64,000 nucleotides of DNA from Lysobacter_L cavernae. GTDB lineage: Bacteria > Pseudomonadota > Gammaproteobacteria > Xanthomonadales > Xanthomonadaceae. The stretch lies in assembly GCF_042648505.1 (NCBI RefSeq), contig NZ_JBHRXK010000001.1:972643-1036642 (forward strand). The letters run 5' to 3'. Numbering within the stretch: position 1 is the first letter of the stretch; each line of letters opens with the position of its first letter. The position numbers were made by a program, and so were the translations under genes. Positions 18,195 to 27,492 of the stretch are shown here, in pieces. The notes beneath the pieces are model-generated. The model was given only the letters and a program-made list of their open reading frames with translations. It was not told where the DNA came from and ran no database searches.

Positions 18195-18240
18195 CCGCAC
18201 GGCCGACCTGCGGAGCCGTCATGGGCACATTGTTGCCGCA

Positions 18241-18543
18241 TCAACCGGCAAGCCGGGTGACACGCTGCCGTACCACACGGCCCAATGTGTCCTGCGCGCG
18301 CTCCATCGCACGCAGCTCATGGAACGGCGTGGCCGCGGTCAGTGCGCTCTTGGCCGCGGTGATGGTGTCCATCACGATCGGCGTGCCGTCGGGCCCAAGC
18401 ATGTCGCTCAGGGTGCGGCGGTGGGCGTCGAGGCGGCGTTCGAAATCGTGATCGAGGCCGCGCCCGGCGCGGCGCGCGACCTGCCCGAGGGTGGCGCCGA
18501 AGCGGGCGAGTTCCTGCTGCAGTTGATCGGCGGTATAGGTCAT
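18241..18543 (-). CDS. Small hypothetical helical protein
   Basis: A 100-residue protein, MTYTADQLQQELARFGATLGQ at the start, mostly helical and charged, with no signal peptide, Cys or membrane segment. RTLSDMLGPDGTPIVMDTI and FHELRAMERAQDTLGRVVRQR suggest long amphipathic helices. No family recognised. It lies between the ATPase remnant and the sugar dehydrogenase gene and may be a lineage-specific gene. Confidence 0.6.
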   Translation of the reverse strand: MTYTADQLQQELARFGATLGQVARRAGRGLDHDFERRLDAHRRTLSDMLGPDGTPIVMDTITAAKSALTAATPFHELRAMERAQDTLGRVVRQRVTRLAG

Positions 18544-18622
18544 GTCGTCATTGTCGGTGCGGCTGTCGCGCAGGGTGAGACGGGCCGGCGCACGGCCCAT
18601 GAAATGCATTGCGGTCCGACGG

Positions 18623-20293
18623 TCAACGGCGCACCTCGTACCTGCGCACGCCGGTCCAGCGCGCGCCGTTCCGTGGTGCCTCGTCGCTGCGCATCGAGGC
18701 CCCGCGCGAAACGCGCTGCGGGCCATTCATCCAGGCCGCTGTGGGCGTGGCATTGGGTGCGGCCTCGATGACGAAGATCGCACCGTTGAGATCGAGCAGG
18801 TAGAGATGCCCGGAAGCGTCCACGCCGAAGCTGACGAGGTTGACGAAGGCACCGGCGTCCGGCGCGAAGTCGGCATTGCGCACGGTGAACTCCGTGCTCG
18901 GCAGGGTCGTGCCCGGTACCAGTCGCGCCACCGGCACCGACCAGACGTTTGGCCGGACGAAGTCAGCGAAGATGTACAGCCCGCGCAGCGATTCGACCGG
19001 CCCGCGGTACACATGCCCACCCGTGACCGAGTCGCCTTCGCGGGTGCCGGTGCCGTGCCGGTATTCGGCCACCGGTGGCGTCAAACCAGCGGTGGAACCG
19101 CCGCGGAACGGCGCCGTGCCTTCCAGGATCGGCCAACCAAAATTGGCGCCGCCATCGCCGGGACGCATCAGGTCGATCTCCTCGACATCGCCCTGCCCGA
19201 CATCGCCGATCCACAGGTTGCCCGTCGCCGGATCGAAGCTGTTGCGGAACGGATTGCGCAGGCCGTAGGCCCACACTTCCGGCGCGCCACCGGCGGCCGC
19301 GAAGGGGTTGCCCGTGGGAATGGCGTAGTCGCGCGTCGGGTCGGCAGGGAACGCGTCGGTCGACGGATCGATGCGCAGGATCTTGCCGAGCAGCGTGTTC
19401 GGGTTCTGGCCGTTGTTGTCGGGATCGCCAGCACCGCCGCCGTCGCCGATCGCGATGTACAGCAGATTGTCCGGGCCGAAGCCGATCCAGCCGCCGTTGT
19501 GGTTGCTGCGCGGGTGCGGCACGCGCAGGATCGCATCGCCGCTGGCCGGATCGGCACGGTCACGGTCGCTCGCCAGCGTGCGGTAGCGCCGTACCTCGAT
19601 GGTTCCGACGGGGTCGGTCACGAACACATAGAACGTGCCGCTGGCGCTGAAGTCCGGCGCGGTGGCAAAGCCCAGCAGACCGCGTTCGCCGTCGGTGGAC
19701 AACTGGCCGGTGAGGTCCAGGAACGGCGTCGTCGCCACCGCACCGCTCGACGGGGTCAGGATCAGCACACGGCCGGACAGCTCCAGCACGAACGCGCGGC
19801 CGGAACCGTCTGGCACCGGCGCGAGGAAGACGGGCATGTTCAAACCGGACACGACACGCCGCACGCGGAAGCCGGCGCCGGCGACATCGGTGACCGTCAC
19901 CGACAGCTGCTGCGTCGCCGTGGCGAGACCGTCGCTGACAGCAATAGCGACCAGATAGACGTTGTCGCGATTGGCATCTGCGGGCGCCTCGAAGTCCGGC
20001 GGCGTCTCGAACGACAGCATGCCCGCAGGGGTGATGCGGAACCGCGCCTGGTCGACGCCGCCCGAGAGCGAGAACGTGAGCGCATTGCCGTCCGGATCGC
20101 TGGCCGTGACCGCGTGGAAGGCCCCGGCCGTGTCCTCCGGCACCGACACGAACGCAGGCGACGTGAACGCCGGTGGACGATTGCCCGGTGCCACCACCAC
20201 GGCCACCCGGCCGCGCCCACCGCCGCAGGCGGCCAACACGGCCGCAACCATCACCATTGCCAGCACCTGCAACGTGATTCGTCCGGGCAGCAT
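18623..20293 (-). CDS. PQQ-type (glucose/sorbosone) sugar dehydrogenase lipoprotein with cadherin-like domain
   Basis: A 556-residue exported lipoprotein (VLAMVMVAAVLAACGGG lipobox). Residues ~40-145 form a cadherin-like Ig domain (RPPAFTSPAFVSVPEDTAG). The rest is a six-bladed glucose/sorbosone dehydrogenase propeller: MPVFLAPVPDGSGRAFVLE, DGERGLLGFATAPDF, HNGGWIGFGPDNLLYIAIGDGG, VWAYGLRNPFRNSFD and GDVGQGDVEEID are typical of soluble aldose sugar dehydrogenases that use PQQ. It would oxidise a sugar or alcohol outside the inner membrane. The true substrate and whether PQQ is made by this cell are not shown here. Confidence 0.88.
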   Translation of the reverse strand: MLPGRITLQVLAMVMVAAVLAACGGGRGRVAVVVAPGNRPPAFTSPAFVSVPEDTAGAFHAVTASDPDGNALTFSLSGGVDQARFRITPAGMLSFETPPDFEAPADANRDNVYLVAIAVSDGLATATQQLSVTVTDVAGAGFRVRRVVSGLNMPVFLAPVPDGSGRAFVLELSGRVLILTPSSGAVATTPFLDLTGQLSTDGERGLLGFATAPDFSASGTFYVFVTDPVGTIEVRRYRTLASDRDRADPASGDAILRVPHPRSNHNGGWIGFGPDNLLYIAIGDGGGAGDPDNNGQNPNTLLGKILRIDPSTDAFPADPTRDYAIPTGNPFAAAGGAPEVWAYGLRNPFRNSFDPATGNLWIGDVGQGDVEEIDLMRPGDGGANFGWPILEGTAPFRGGSTAGLTPPVAEYRHGTGTREGDSVTGGHVYRGPVESLRGLYIFADFVRPNVWSVPVARLVPGTTLPSTEFTVRNADFAPDAGAFVNLVSFGVDASGHLYLLDLNGAIFVIEAAPNATPTAAWMNGPQRVSRGASMRSDEAPRNGARWTGVRRYEVRR

Positions 20294-20667
20294 GGCACCG
20301 CTCCTGCGCTCGATGGATGGGCTTGGGCCGTGCATTGGCAGGCCGATGCGGCAGGCTGGCAGGTGCTGCGCGTTGCGGGTGTGAAGGCTGTGCCAAAGAG
20401 CTTCATAAGCGGAAGCCTCCGCCCGCTGAAGCGGCCGGGTCACTTTCTTTGCTGCCCAAAGGAAGTAACCAAAGAAAGGGTTTCTCTCGACAAATCAGCC
20501 CCACGATCGGAGCGGTCAAGGGTATTTTCCGACTCGCCATCCTGTCTCGGTCGGAAACGGCGTGCATCCATGCACACCGCCCTCCGGGTCTGGAATGGAG
20601 TTGGCTATCACACAGCTCAAGAAAAACAACGAAAAGCGAAAAAAGTGCTTGCTATGGACTCCGACCG
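20294..20667. other. 374-bp spacer with palindrome and A-rich tract
   Basis: No gene. Holds the CTTTCTTTG hairpin (20443-20478) and an A-rich stretch at 20614-20648 that reads as a T-rich tail on the minus strand just past the stop of the next minus-strand gene, so it may end that transcript. Confidence 0.5.
20443..20478. repeat. CTTTCTTTG/CAAAGAAAG palindromic repeat
   Basis: A 9-bp perfect inverted repeat with an 18-base spacer (GCTGCCCAAAGGAAGTAAC region). Similar CTTTCTTTGnnnAC elements are scattered in many proteobacterial genomes. Confidence 0.55.
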
Positions 20668-21177
20668 TCAGTCGATCCGGTACACCCGCGCCTTGGGCAG
20701 GTCCTCGTCGACCTGCAGGAACCAGCGCCCGGCCACGCCCGGGACAACCAGTATCTCGGGGGCTTCCAGCGGCTTGCGCAGTTTCATGTGGCCCTTGAGC
20801 ACCTTCCACTGCTGGCCGTTATCCAGCGCGAAGACGGTGCCGGGCTCCCAGCCGTTCACCGTGATCTTCAGCCGACTCTTGATCGGCTGATCGTCCAGGC
20901 CGATGTACGACGCCGGGCTGCGTTCGCCTTCGCGCGGCGGTGCCGATTCCGGGTCTGGTCGGGTGTCCACCAGCCGGGGCTGGATACTCGCGTCCTGTTC
21001 CACCGCCTCGCGCAACATGCGATTGAGCATTTGCAGTTGCTCGGGCGACAAGCCGACGGTACGCAATTGCTCGGCGCTCAGGCGTTGCTCGATATCGACA
21101 TAGGGCGGCTGTGCCAACACCGCGAAAGGCGCCGAGTACAGCGCCAAGGACAGGCCGATGGTCATCTTTGCAATCAT
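20668..21177 (-). CDS. Hypothetical secreted protein
   Basis: A 169-residue protein with a signal peptide (MTIGLSLALYSAPFAVLAQ, cut likely after LAQ). A helical stretch rich in Glu/Gln (VDIEQRLSAEQLRTVGLSPEQ) is followed by a small beta domain (SRLKITVNGWEPGTVFALDN, WKVLKGHMKL, GRWFLQVDEDLPKARVYRI). This C-terminal part resembles small periplasmic beta-barrel proteins but no name can be given. Start: ATG at 21177; a GTG two codons upstream is possible. Confidence 0.75.
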   Translation of the reverse strand: MIAKMTIGLSLALYSAPFAVLAQPPYVDIEQRLSAEQLRTVGLSPEQLQMLNRMLREAVEQDASIQPRLVDTRPDPESAPPREGERSPASYIGLDDQPIKSRLKITVNGWEPGTVFALDNGQQWKVLKGHMKLRKPLEAPEILVVPGVAGRWFLQVDEDLPKARVYRID

Positions 21178-21518
21178 GGTCACTGCTCGATCGTGGCGGG
21201 GAGCGCTTCGCCAACCTGTCTACGTTGGAGTGGCCAACTTTGCGTCATTTTCGTGTCGGATCATGACGCGACTGAAGCCAGCGCCTGTAGACGGCGCACC
21301 CAACCGCCCCCATTAAGCGATAACGCATCGTCATGGTCTGCCGTAATGGATCGCAAACGCGCACTCGAGCATAGTCAGTTCAAACGTGAACAGGCGCGAG
21401 GCCGCGCGCAAGCCGCTTGCACCGACGACCACCATCTGCAAACGCGACGAACACCGTTGTTTAACCCTGCCTGGCGCAGCGTGTATATCTCCACCCCCTC
21501 AGTTGCAAGGAGACAGAC

Positions 21519-21884
21519 ATGTCCTATGTCGATGGTTTCGTGATGGCGGTACCCACCACCAACAAGCAGAAGTTCATTACCCACGCCAAGGGGGGCGATT
21601 CCGTCTTCATGGAGTATGGCGCCACCCGTGTGCTCGAGTGCTGGGGCGACGATGTGCCGGAGGGTAAGCAGACCGACTTCCGTCGCGCCGTGCAGGCCAA
21701 GGACGATGAAACCGTGGTGTTTTCGTGGATCGAATGGCCGGACAAATCGACACGCGATGTCGGCATGGAGAAAGCCATGAAGGACCCACGGCTGACGCCC
21801 GAAGCAAACCCGATGCCGTTCGACGGAAAGCGCCTGATCTTCGGCGGCTTCTCCCCGATCGTCGAACTCGGGTCGAAGCACTGA
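21519..21884 (+). CDS. DUF1428 family protein (copy 2)
   Basis: A 121-residue protein, MSYVDGFVMAVPTTN at the start, preceded by AAGGAGA. Family motifs: DETVVFSWIEWPDKSTRD, DPRLTPEANPMPFDGKRL and FGGFSPIVELG. It is paralogous to the 2555-2914 protein, with identical first eight residues. Function is unknown; its own spacer has no shared promoter element that I can see with copy 1. Confidence 0.9.
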   Translation: MSYVDGFVMAVPTTNKQKFITHAKGGDSVFMEYGATRVLECWGDDVPEGKQTDFRRAVQAKDDETVVFSWIEWPDKSTRDVGMEKAMKDPRLTPEANPMPFDGKRLIFGGFSPIVELGSKH

Positions 21885-21920
21885 CCGGCAACCCAGAAGC
21901 GACTGGTAAGCGCAAATAAA

Positions 21921-21948
21921 CGAATGGCCCGGAAATCCGGGCCATTCG
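21921..21948. terminator. Rho-independent hairpin, mainly for hutU
   Basis: A perfect 13-bp stem beginning CGAATGGCCCGGA with a two-base loop. On the minus strand it is followed by TTTATTT, so it ends hutU; on the plus strand it follows the DUF1428 gene but lacks a T-run. Confidence 0.8.
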
Positions 21949-21969
21949 TAACGCGCACCTCTGCAGGAA

Positions 21970-23634
<1,665 letters not shown>

Positions 23635-23782
23635 CGACGGGACTCCGGCTGAACTGGGACAGGCCCACGGCGGTGGGACCACTGACATGACGGGAATTAT
23701 CGCGCCAGGCCGATACGTGGGCGTCGTCGCAGCCACCCTGCGGTTGCTGTCGGCCACGATATTTCGTGGTGGGCGGCGGTTT

Positions 23783-23797
23783 TGTATACGCTGTACA
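23783..23797. promoter_or_regulatory. Palindrome TGTATACGCTGTACA over the TetR promoter
   Basis: A 15-bp interrupted palindrome (TGTA...TACA) that covers a TACGCT -10 box (23787-23792) and ends one base before the ATG at 23799. Such a site would let the TetR protein shut off its own leaderless transcript. Autorepression is inference. Confidence 0.6.
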
Positions 23798-23798
23798 C

Positions 23799-24386
23799 AT
23801 GCCAAGCCCGCTGCCGACCGCCGATCGCATCCTGCGCGCCGCCCGCACCCTGTTCGAGCGCGACGGCGTACAGGCCGTGACCATGCGCCGCGTCGCCGAT
23901 GCCGTCGGCATCACGCCGATGGCGATCTATCGGCATTTCGGTAATCGCGAAGCCCTGCTCAAGCGCATCAGCGACGACAGCTTCGACACGATCTCGCGCC
24001 ATTGGCTGGCGCGCAATCAGGGAGGGGATGCCCTGTCACGGGTGATCGCACTGCAGCGGATCTATCTGGACTACGCGCTGGCCCATCCGCATCTGTTCGA
24101 CCATGCGTTCTCGATGCGGCGGGCGGATGCGCGGCGCTATCCGCAGGACTTCCACGCAGGCCTGTCGCCGACGTTGACCGTGGCCGCTGACGCGGTGGCC
24201 GATGCGATGCAGGCGGGTCAATTGCGCCAGGACGACGCCTGGGACGTGGCCATGACGCTGTGGGCACATACGCACGGGTTGATCGCGCTGTATCGGGCAG
24301 GACGTTTCAGCTACGACGACACGCAGTTCCGGCAGCTCTACGATGCATCGCTGCAACGGCTGCTGCAAGGGCTGAAAGCATCCTGA
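23799..24386 (+). CDS. TetR/AcrR family regulator with WHG-type C-terminal domain
   Basis: A 195-residue repressor. The N-terminal TetR HTH is typical: ADRILRAARTLFERDGVQAV, VADAVGITPMAIYRHFGNRE. The C-terminal part carries WAHTHGLIALYRAGRF, the W-x-HG hallmark of the WHG (TetR_C_33) ligand domain. There is no Shine-Dalgarno; the start follows a -10 box with six bases between. Divergent from hutU, so it could respond to a histidine breakdown product, but hut genes are usually controlled by HutC, so another target is equally possible. Confidence 0.88.
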   Translation: MPSPLPTADRILRAARTLFERDGVQAVTMRRVADAVGITPMAIYRHFGNREALLKRISDDSFDTISRHWLARNQGGDALSRVIALQRIYLDYALAHPHLFDHAFSMRRADARRYPQDFHAGLSPTLTVAADAVADAMQAGQLRQDDAWDVAMTLWAHTHGLIALYRAGRFSYDDTQFRQLYDASLQRLLQGLKAS

Positions 24387-24536
24387 TTACCGACCGGTTC
24401 GATCTGGTCGCCAGGCATCGCATCAACCGCTTGCTGGAGAACACGGACAGGCGACGGGTCATCCAGCACGAGCCGGCGGACATCGCGGCACAGCCGAAGC
24501 TCCCGGGCTACCTGGACTAAGCAGTTGGAGCAGTGC

Positions 24537-24971
24537 TCAGCGATTGCCGTCGGGCGGCGGGGCCACCTGCTGGCGCTGGTGCTCCAACTCCACACGGCGG
24601 CGCTCATTGTCAGCACGACGCTGCTCGTAGTCATTGCGCAGGCGCTGCGATTCGACCGGATCGCGACTGGCCGCACGCAGGCGATCGGTGCGCAATCGGT
24701 CACTCTCGATCTGCACATCGCGCCGCTGGATCTCGCTGCCGATGCTGTCGGCCTGCACGCGGCGGCTGGCCGCCTGGATATCGCGGCTGAGCTTCGCCGC
24801 CGGGTCGTGTTGGGGATTGTTCTGCTGGCTGCCCAGTTGCGGTTGCGGCAACGGCGTGACCACGGCCGGACGCACGGTGTTGGTCGGAACCGGAAGCGGA
24901 CGTTGCTGGGCGGACGCCGACGCCGCCAGCAGTGCCAGTGACAACGGCACCCACCTCGTGTTGAGCCGCAT
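24537..24971 (-). CDS. Hypothetical exported coiled-coil protein
   Basis: A 144-residue protein with signal peptide (MRLNTRWVPLSLALLAASASA, cut before QQRP). A Pro-rich segment is followed by a long charged, Arg/Glu/Gln-rich helix (SRDIQAASRRVQADSIGSEI, DRLRAASRDPVESQRLRNDY) likely to be a coiled coil. No known family. It is transcribed in the same direction as the next small exported protein upstream, but 80 bases apart. Confidence 0.65.
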   Translation of the reverse strand: MRLNTRWVPLSLALLAASASAQQRPLPVPTNTVRPAVVTPLPQPQLGSQQNNPQHDPAAKLSRDIQAASRRVQADSIGSEIQRRDVQIESDRLRTDRLRAASRDPVESQRLRNDYEQRRADNERRRVELEHQRQQVAPPPDGNR

Positions 24972-25052
24972 GGCGTTCACGCGGATGGCCTTATCCGGGC
25001 AATGGCCCCAGCACCGCTGGCAGCGCGCGAAGGCGCTGCCGGGCGGAAGCGG

Positions 25053-25394
25053 TCAGTACACCGCCGGGTCAAGCTTGCGCAGCGCATCGGCGACGTCGAT
25101 CTCGCCGGTACGGTCGAGATCCTGCTTGCTGTAGGCGCGACCCGGGCCGGGGTTGCACACGGGCTTGCCGTTCTTGTCGCGCTGCTGGATGCGCGTGCCG
25201 GTGTAGCGCAGGCAGTTGTTGTCGAAGGCCGGCTTGGTCTTCTGGGCGTCGGCCGGTGCATTCGCATCGGCGGTCGCCGTGGTCGGTGCCTGCGCCTCGG
25301 CTTGGACGGCGACGACGCTCTGCGCCGAGGCCGCGAAGGCGCTGGCACCGAACAGGCCGGCGATCAACACGGAGGCTAGGGTCTGGCGATTCAT
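25053..25394 (-). CDS. Hypothetical small exported protein
   Basis: A 113-residue protein with signal peptide (TLASVLIAGLFGASAFAASAQ). The mature part is Ala-rich and then carries NNCLRYTGTRIQQRDKNGKP, with VCNPGPGRAYSKQDLDRTGE and IDVADALRKLDPAVY at the end. Two Cys (NNC, VCN) could form a disulfide. The C-terminal pattern looks conserved but I cannot name a family. Start chosen at 25394 (MNRQTLAS). Confidence 0.7.
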   Translation of the reverse strand: MNRQTLASVLIAGLFGASAFAASAQSVVAVQAEAQAPTTATADANAPADAQKTKPAFDNNCLRYTGTRIQQRDKNGKPVCNPGPGRAYSKQDLDRTGEIDVADALRKLDPAVY

Positions 25395-25697
25395 GGCGTC
25401 ACCTGGGAACTGCACGGCGGCATTGCCGCATTTCGACGATACGCCGGTTGGGCTGAACGGGTGGTGCCGATTGTCGCCGTGTTTAGGCGCACGTCAGCCT
25501 CGTGGACAGGTCGTGGCGCCCACCGACTGCGCGAAGCCCCGTTCGCGCGCCACACCGCGCACTCGTCGGCACCACGACGATGACCAGGCGATGCATGACG
25601 CGTGCTACCGGACAGGTCACGGCTACTCTCGGCAAAGCCGGGCAGCCGCACTGGCGACTAAAGTCATGCCGCAATACTGCCCCGCTATCATTGGCCG
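25395..25697. other. 303-bp spacer; leaderless promoter at its end
   Basis: No gene and no repeat seen. At its 3' end TATCAT (25686-25691) with six bases before the ATG at 25698 is the likely promoter of the NPP gene. Confidence 0.5.
25686..25691 (+). promoter_or_regulatory. -10 box TATCAT, leaderless promoter of the NPP gene
   Basis: TATCAT, six bases (TGGCCG), then ATG at 25698. No Shine-Dalgarno stands before the ATG. Confidence 0.5.
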
Positions 25698-26960
25698 ATG
25701 CCTTCGATCCGCTTCGCGGCTGCAGCCGCCCTGCTTTCCCTCCTCCTGACCGCCTGCTCCACCCCGGCCGCGCGCCCGGCGGCGACCATTCCGGTTGCAG
25801 CAGCACCCGCCGACCCGGTGCTGCTGGTCTCGATCGACGGCTTCCGAGCCGACTACCTCGACCTCGGCCTGACCCCGAACCTGGCGCGCATCGCGCGCGA
25901 AGGCGTGCGCGCGGCGTGGATGAATCCCTCCTACCCGTCGCTGACATTCCCGAACCACTACAGCATCGTCACCGGCCTGCGTCCGGACCGCCACGGCATC
26001 GTCCACAACAGCATGAGCGACGCCGCCCTCGGCACGTTCCGGCTGTCCGATCGCGAGGCGGTCGGCAATACCCGCTGGTGGGGCGGCGAACCGATCTGGG
26101 TCGGGGTCGAGAACGCCGGCCTGCCCAGCGCGACCATGTTCTGGCCGGGCAGCGAGGCCGAGATCCAGGGCGTGCGGCCGACGCGCTGGCGGCCGTTCGA
26201 CTACGCGGTGACGCCGGACCTGCGCGTCGACGATGTCGTCGGCTGGCTGTCCGAGTCGCCAGCCACGCGCCCGCGCCTGGCGACGCTGTACTTCGAGAAA
26301 CTCGATTCGGTCGGCCACCGGTACGGCCCGGACTCGCCGCAGGCGCGCGAGGCGCTGCGGGTCATCGATGCCGCGATGGGCCGCCTGCTGGCCGCACTCG
26401 CCTCACGCGACCTGCTCGACCGCGTCAACCTGATCGTCGTGTCCGACCACGGCATGGCCACGGTGCCGCCCGGGCAGGTGCTGGCCGTGGAAGACATGGT
26501 CGCACCAGACGATGCGGTGGTGGTCTCGATCGGCCAGTCGGTCGGCATTGCGCCGAAGCCGGGACGCGAGGCGTTTGTCGAAAGCAAGCTGCTCGGCGCA
26601 CATGCGCAGTACGACTGCTGGCGCAAGGGCGAGCTGCCGGCCCGTTGGCATTACGGCCGCAACCCGCGCGTGCCGCCGATCGTGTGCCAGATGCACGAGG
26701 GCTGGGACGCGCGGCCGCGCGATGACATCGCCAAACGGCCGAACACCGCCAGCGGCTCACACGGTTTCGATCCGGCCTTGCCGTCGATGCGGGCGTTGTT
26801 CCTCGCACGCGGCCCGGCGTTCCGGCCCGGTACGCGATTGCCGGCGTTCGACAACGTCGACGTCTACCCGCTGCTGGCGCGGTTGATCGGCATCCGCCCC
26901 GCCGATAACGACGGCGACATCACCCCACTGCTGCCGGCGTTGCGCGACGGCCGCCGCTGA
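25698..26960 (+). CDS. Nucleotide pyrophosphatase/phosphodiesterase (NPP) lipoprotein
   Basis: A 420-residue member of the alkaline phosphatase superfamily with a lipobox (LLLTACS). All catalytic positions of the well-studied Xanthomonas NPP can be placed: Asp47 (SIDGFRADY), nucleophile Thr83 (SLTFPNHYS), Asp203 and His207 (KLDSVGHRYG), Asp250 and His251 (VVSDHGM) and His355 (SGSHGFDP), holding two zinc ions. It should split phosphodiester and pyrophosphate bonds of nucleotides in the periplasm. The neighbouring minus-strand gene encodes a protease inhibitor; no link is evident. Confidence 0.94.
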   Translation: MPSIRFAAAAALLSLLLTACSTPAARPAATIPVAAAPADPVLLVSIDGFRADYLDLGLTPNLARIAREGVRAAWMNPSYPSLTFPNHYSIVTGLRPDRHGIVHNSMSDAALGTFRLSDREAVGNTRWWGGEPIWVGVENAGLPSATMFWPGSEAEIQGVRPTRWRPFDYAVTPDLRVDDVVGWLSESPATRPRLATLYFEKLDSVGHRYGPDSPQAREALRVIDAAMGRLLAALASRDLLDRVNLIVVSDHGMATVPPGQVLAVEDMVAPDDAVVVSIGQSVGIAPKPGREAFVESKLLGAHAQYDCWRKGELPARWHYGRNPRVPPIVCQMHEGWDARPRDDIAKRPNTASGSHGFDPALPSMRALFLARGPAFRPGTRLPAFDNVDVYPLLARLIGIRPADNDGDITPLLPALRDGRR

Positions 26961-26967
26961 TCACGCC

Positions 26968-27381
26968 TCAACGCACCTGGATCTGCCAGCGCACGGTCTG
27001 TGCCGGCGCGGCGCCCGTTTCCCAGGGACGGCGATAGTCCAGGCGCAACTCGCCCTGGCCTGCGGCCGCGGCACGGAAGCGCCAGGTCTGGGTGCCGCCG
27101 CTGCCGACCGTCTGCGGATCGGGGTTGACGCCGGCCATGGCCGGCTCGCCGTCCTGCACGATCACGCCAGCGGCCGCGGCCTGATCCCAGGCCCAGCTGT
27201 AGCCGGTGCTGGCATTGCTCGGCAACCGCACGACAAAGACCTGACCGACCGTCACCTGCACCGGCACGCGGCTGTCGGCCGCGGTGAGTTCGCGCTCAGT
27301 CGAGGCTGCCGGTGCGGTGCCGGCGGCGCAACCCGTGACGAGGACCGTCAGGGCGGAAGCGAACAACAGGGCATGGCGCAT
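26968..27381 (-). CDS. Chagasin-like (I42) cysteine protease inhibitor, lipoprotein
   Basis: A 137-residue protein with a lipobox (LTVLVTGCAAG). Three inhibitor loops of family I42 can be seen in order: NASTGYSW (the NPTTGY loop), VGSGGTQTWRF (GxGG loop) and YRRPWE (RPW loop). The family inhibits papain-type proteases. In bacteria it may guard the periplasm. It ends seven bases from the convergent NPP stop. Confidence 0.88.
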   Translation of the reverse strand: MRHALLFASALTVLVTGCAAGTAPAASTERELTAADSRVPVQVTVGQVFVVRLPSNASTGYSWAWDQAAAAGVIVQDGEPAMAGVNPDPQTVGSGGTQTWRFRAAAAGQGELRLDYRRPWETGAAPAQTVRWQIQVR

Positions 27382-27480
27382 GGGCGGTCCTCGCAGGGTG
27401 GGTCGCGGCGAGTATAGGCCGTGCTCCGCCGGCTCCATGTCGATGTCCGAATCCGGCGAGTCGGTGCCCCGGCACGGTGC

Positions 27481-27486
27481 TAGCCT
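27481..27486 (+). promoter_or_regulatory. -10 box TAGCCT, leaderless promoter of alkA-ogt
   Basis: TAGCCT, six bases (GCGTCC), ATG at 27493; no Shine-Dalgarno. Confidence 0.45.
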
Positions 27487-27492
27487 GCGTCC

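Noticed and set aside
18542..20890. A 782-codon plus-strand open frame opposite the sugar dehydrogenase gene
   Set aside because: Composition is Arg/Gly/Ala-rich with no domain; the minus strand encodes a full propeller enzyme with signal peptide.
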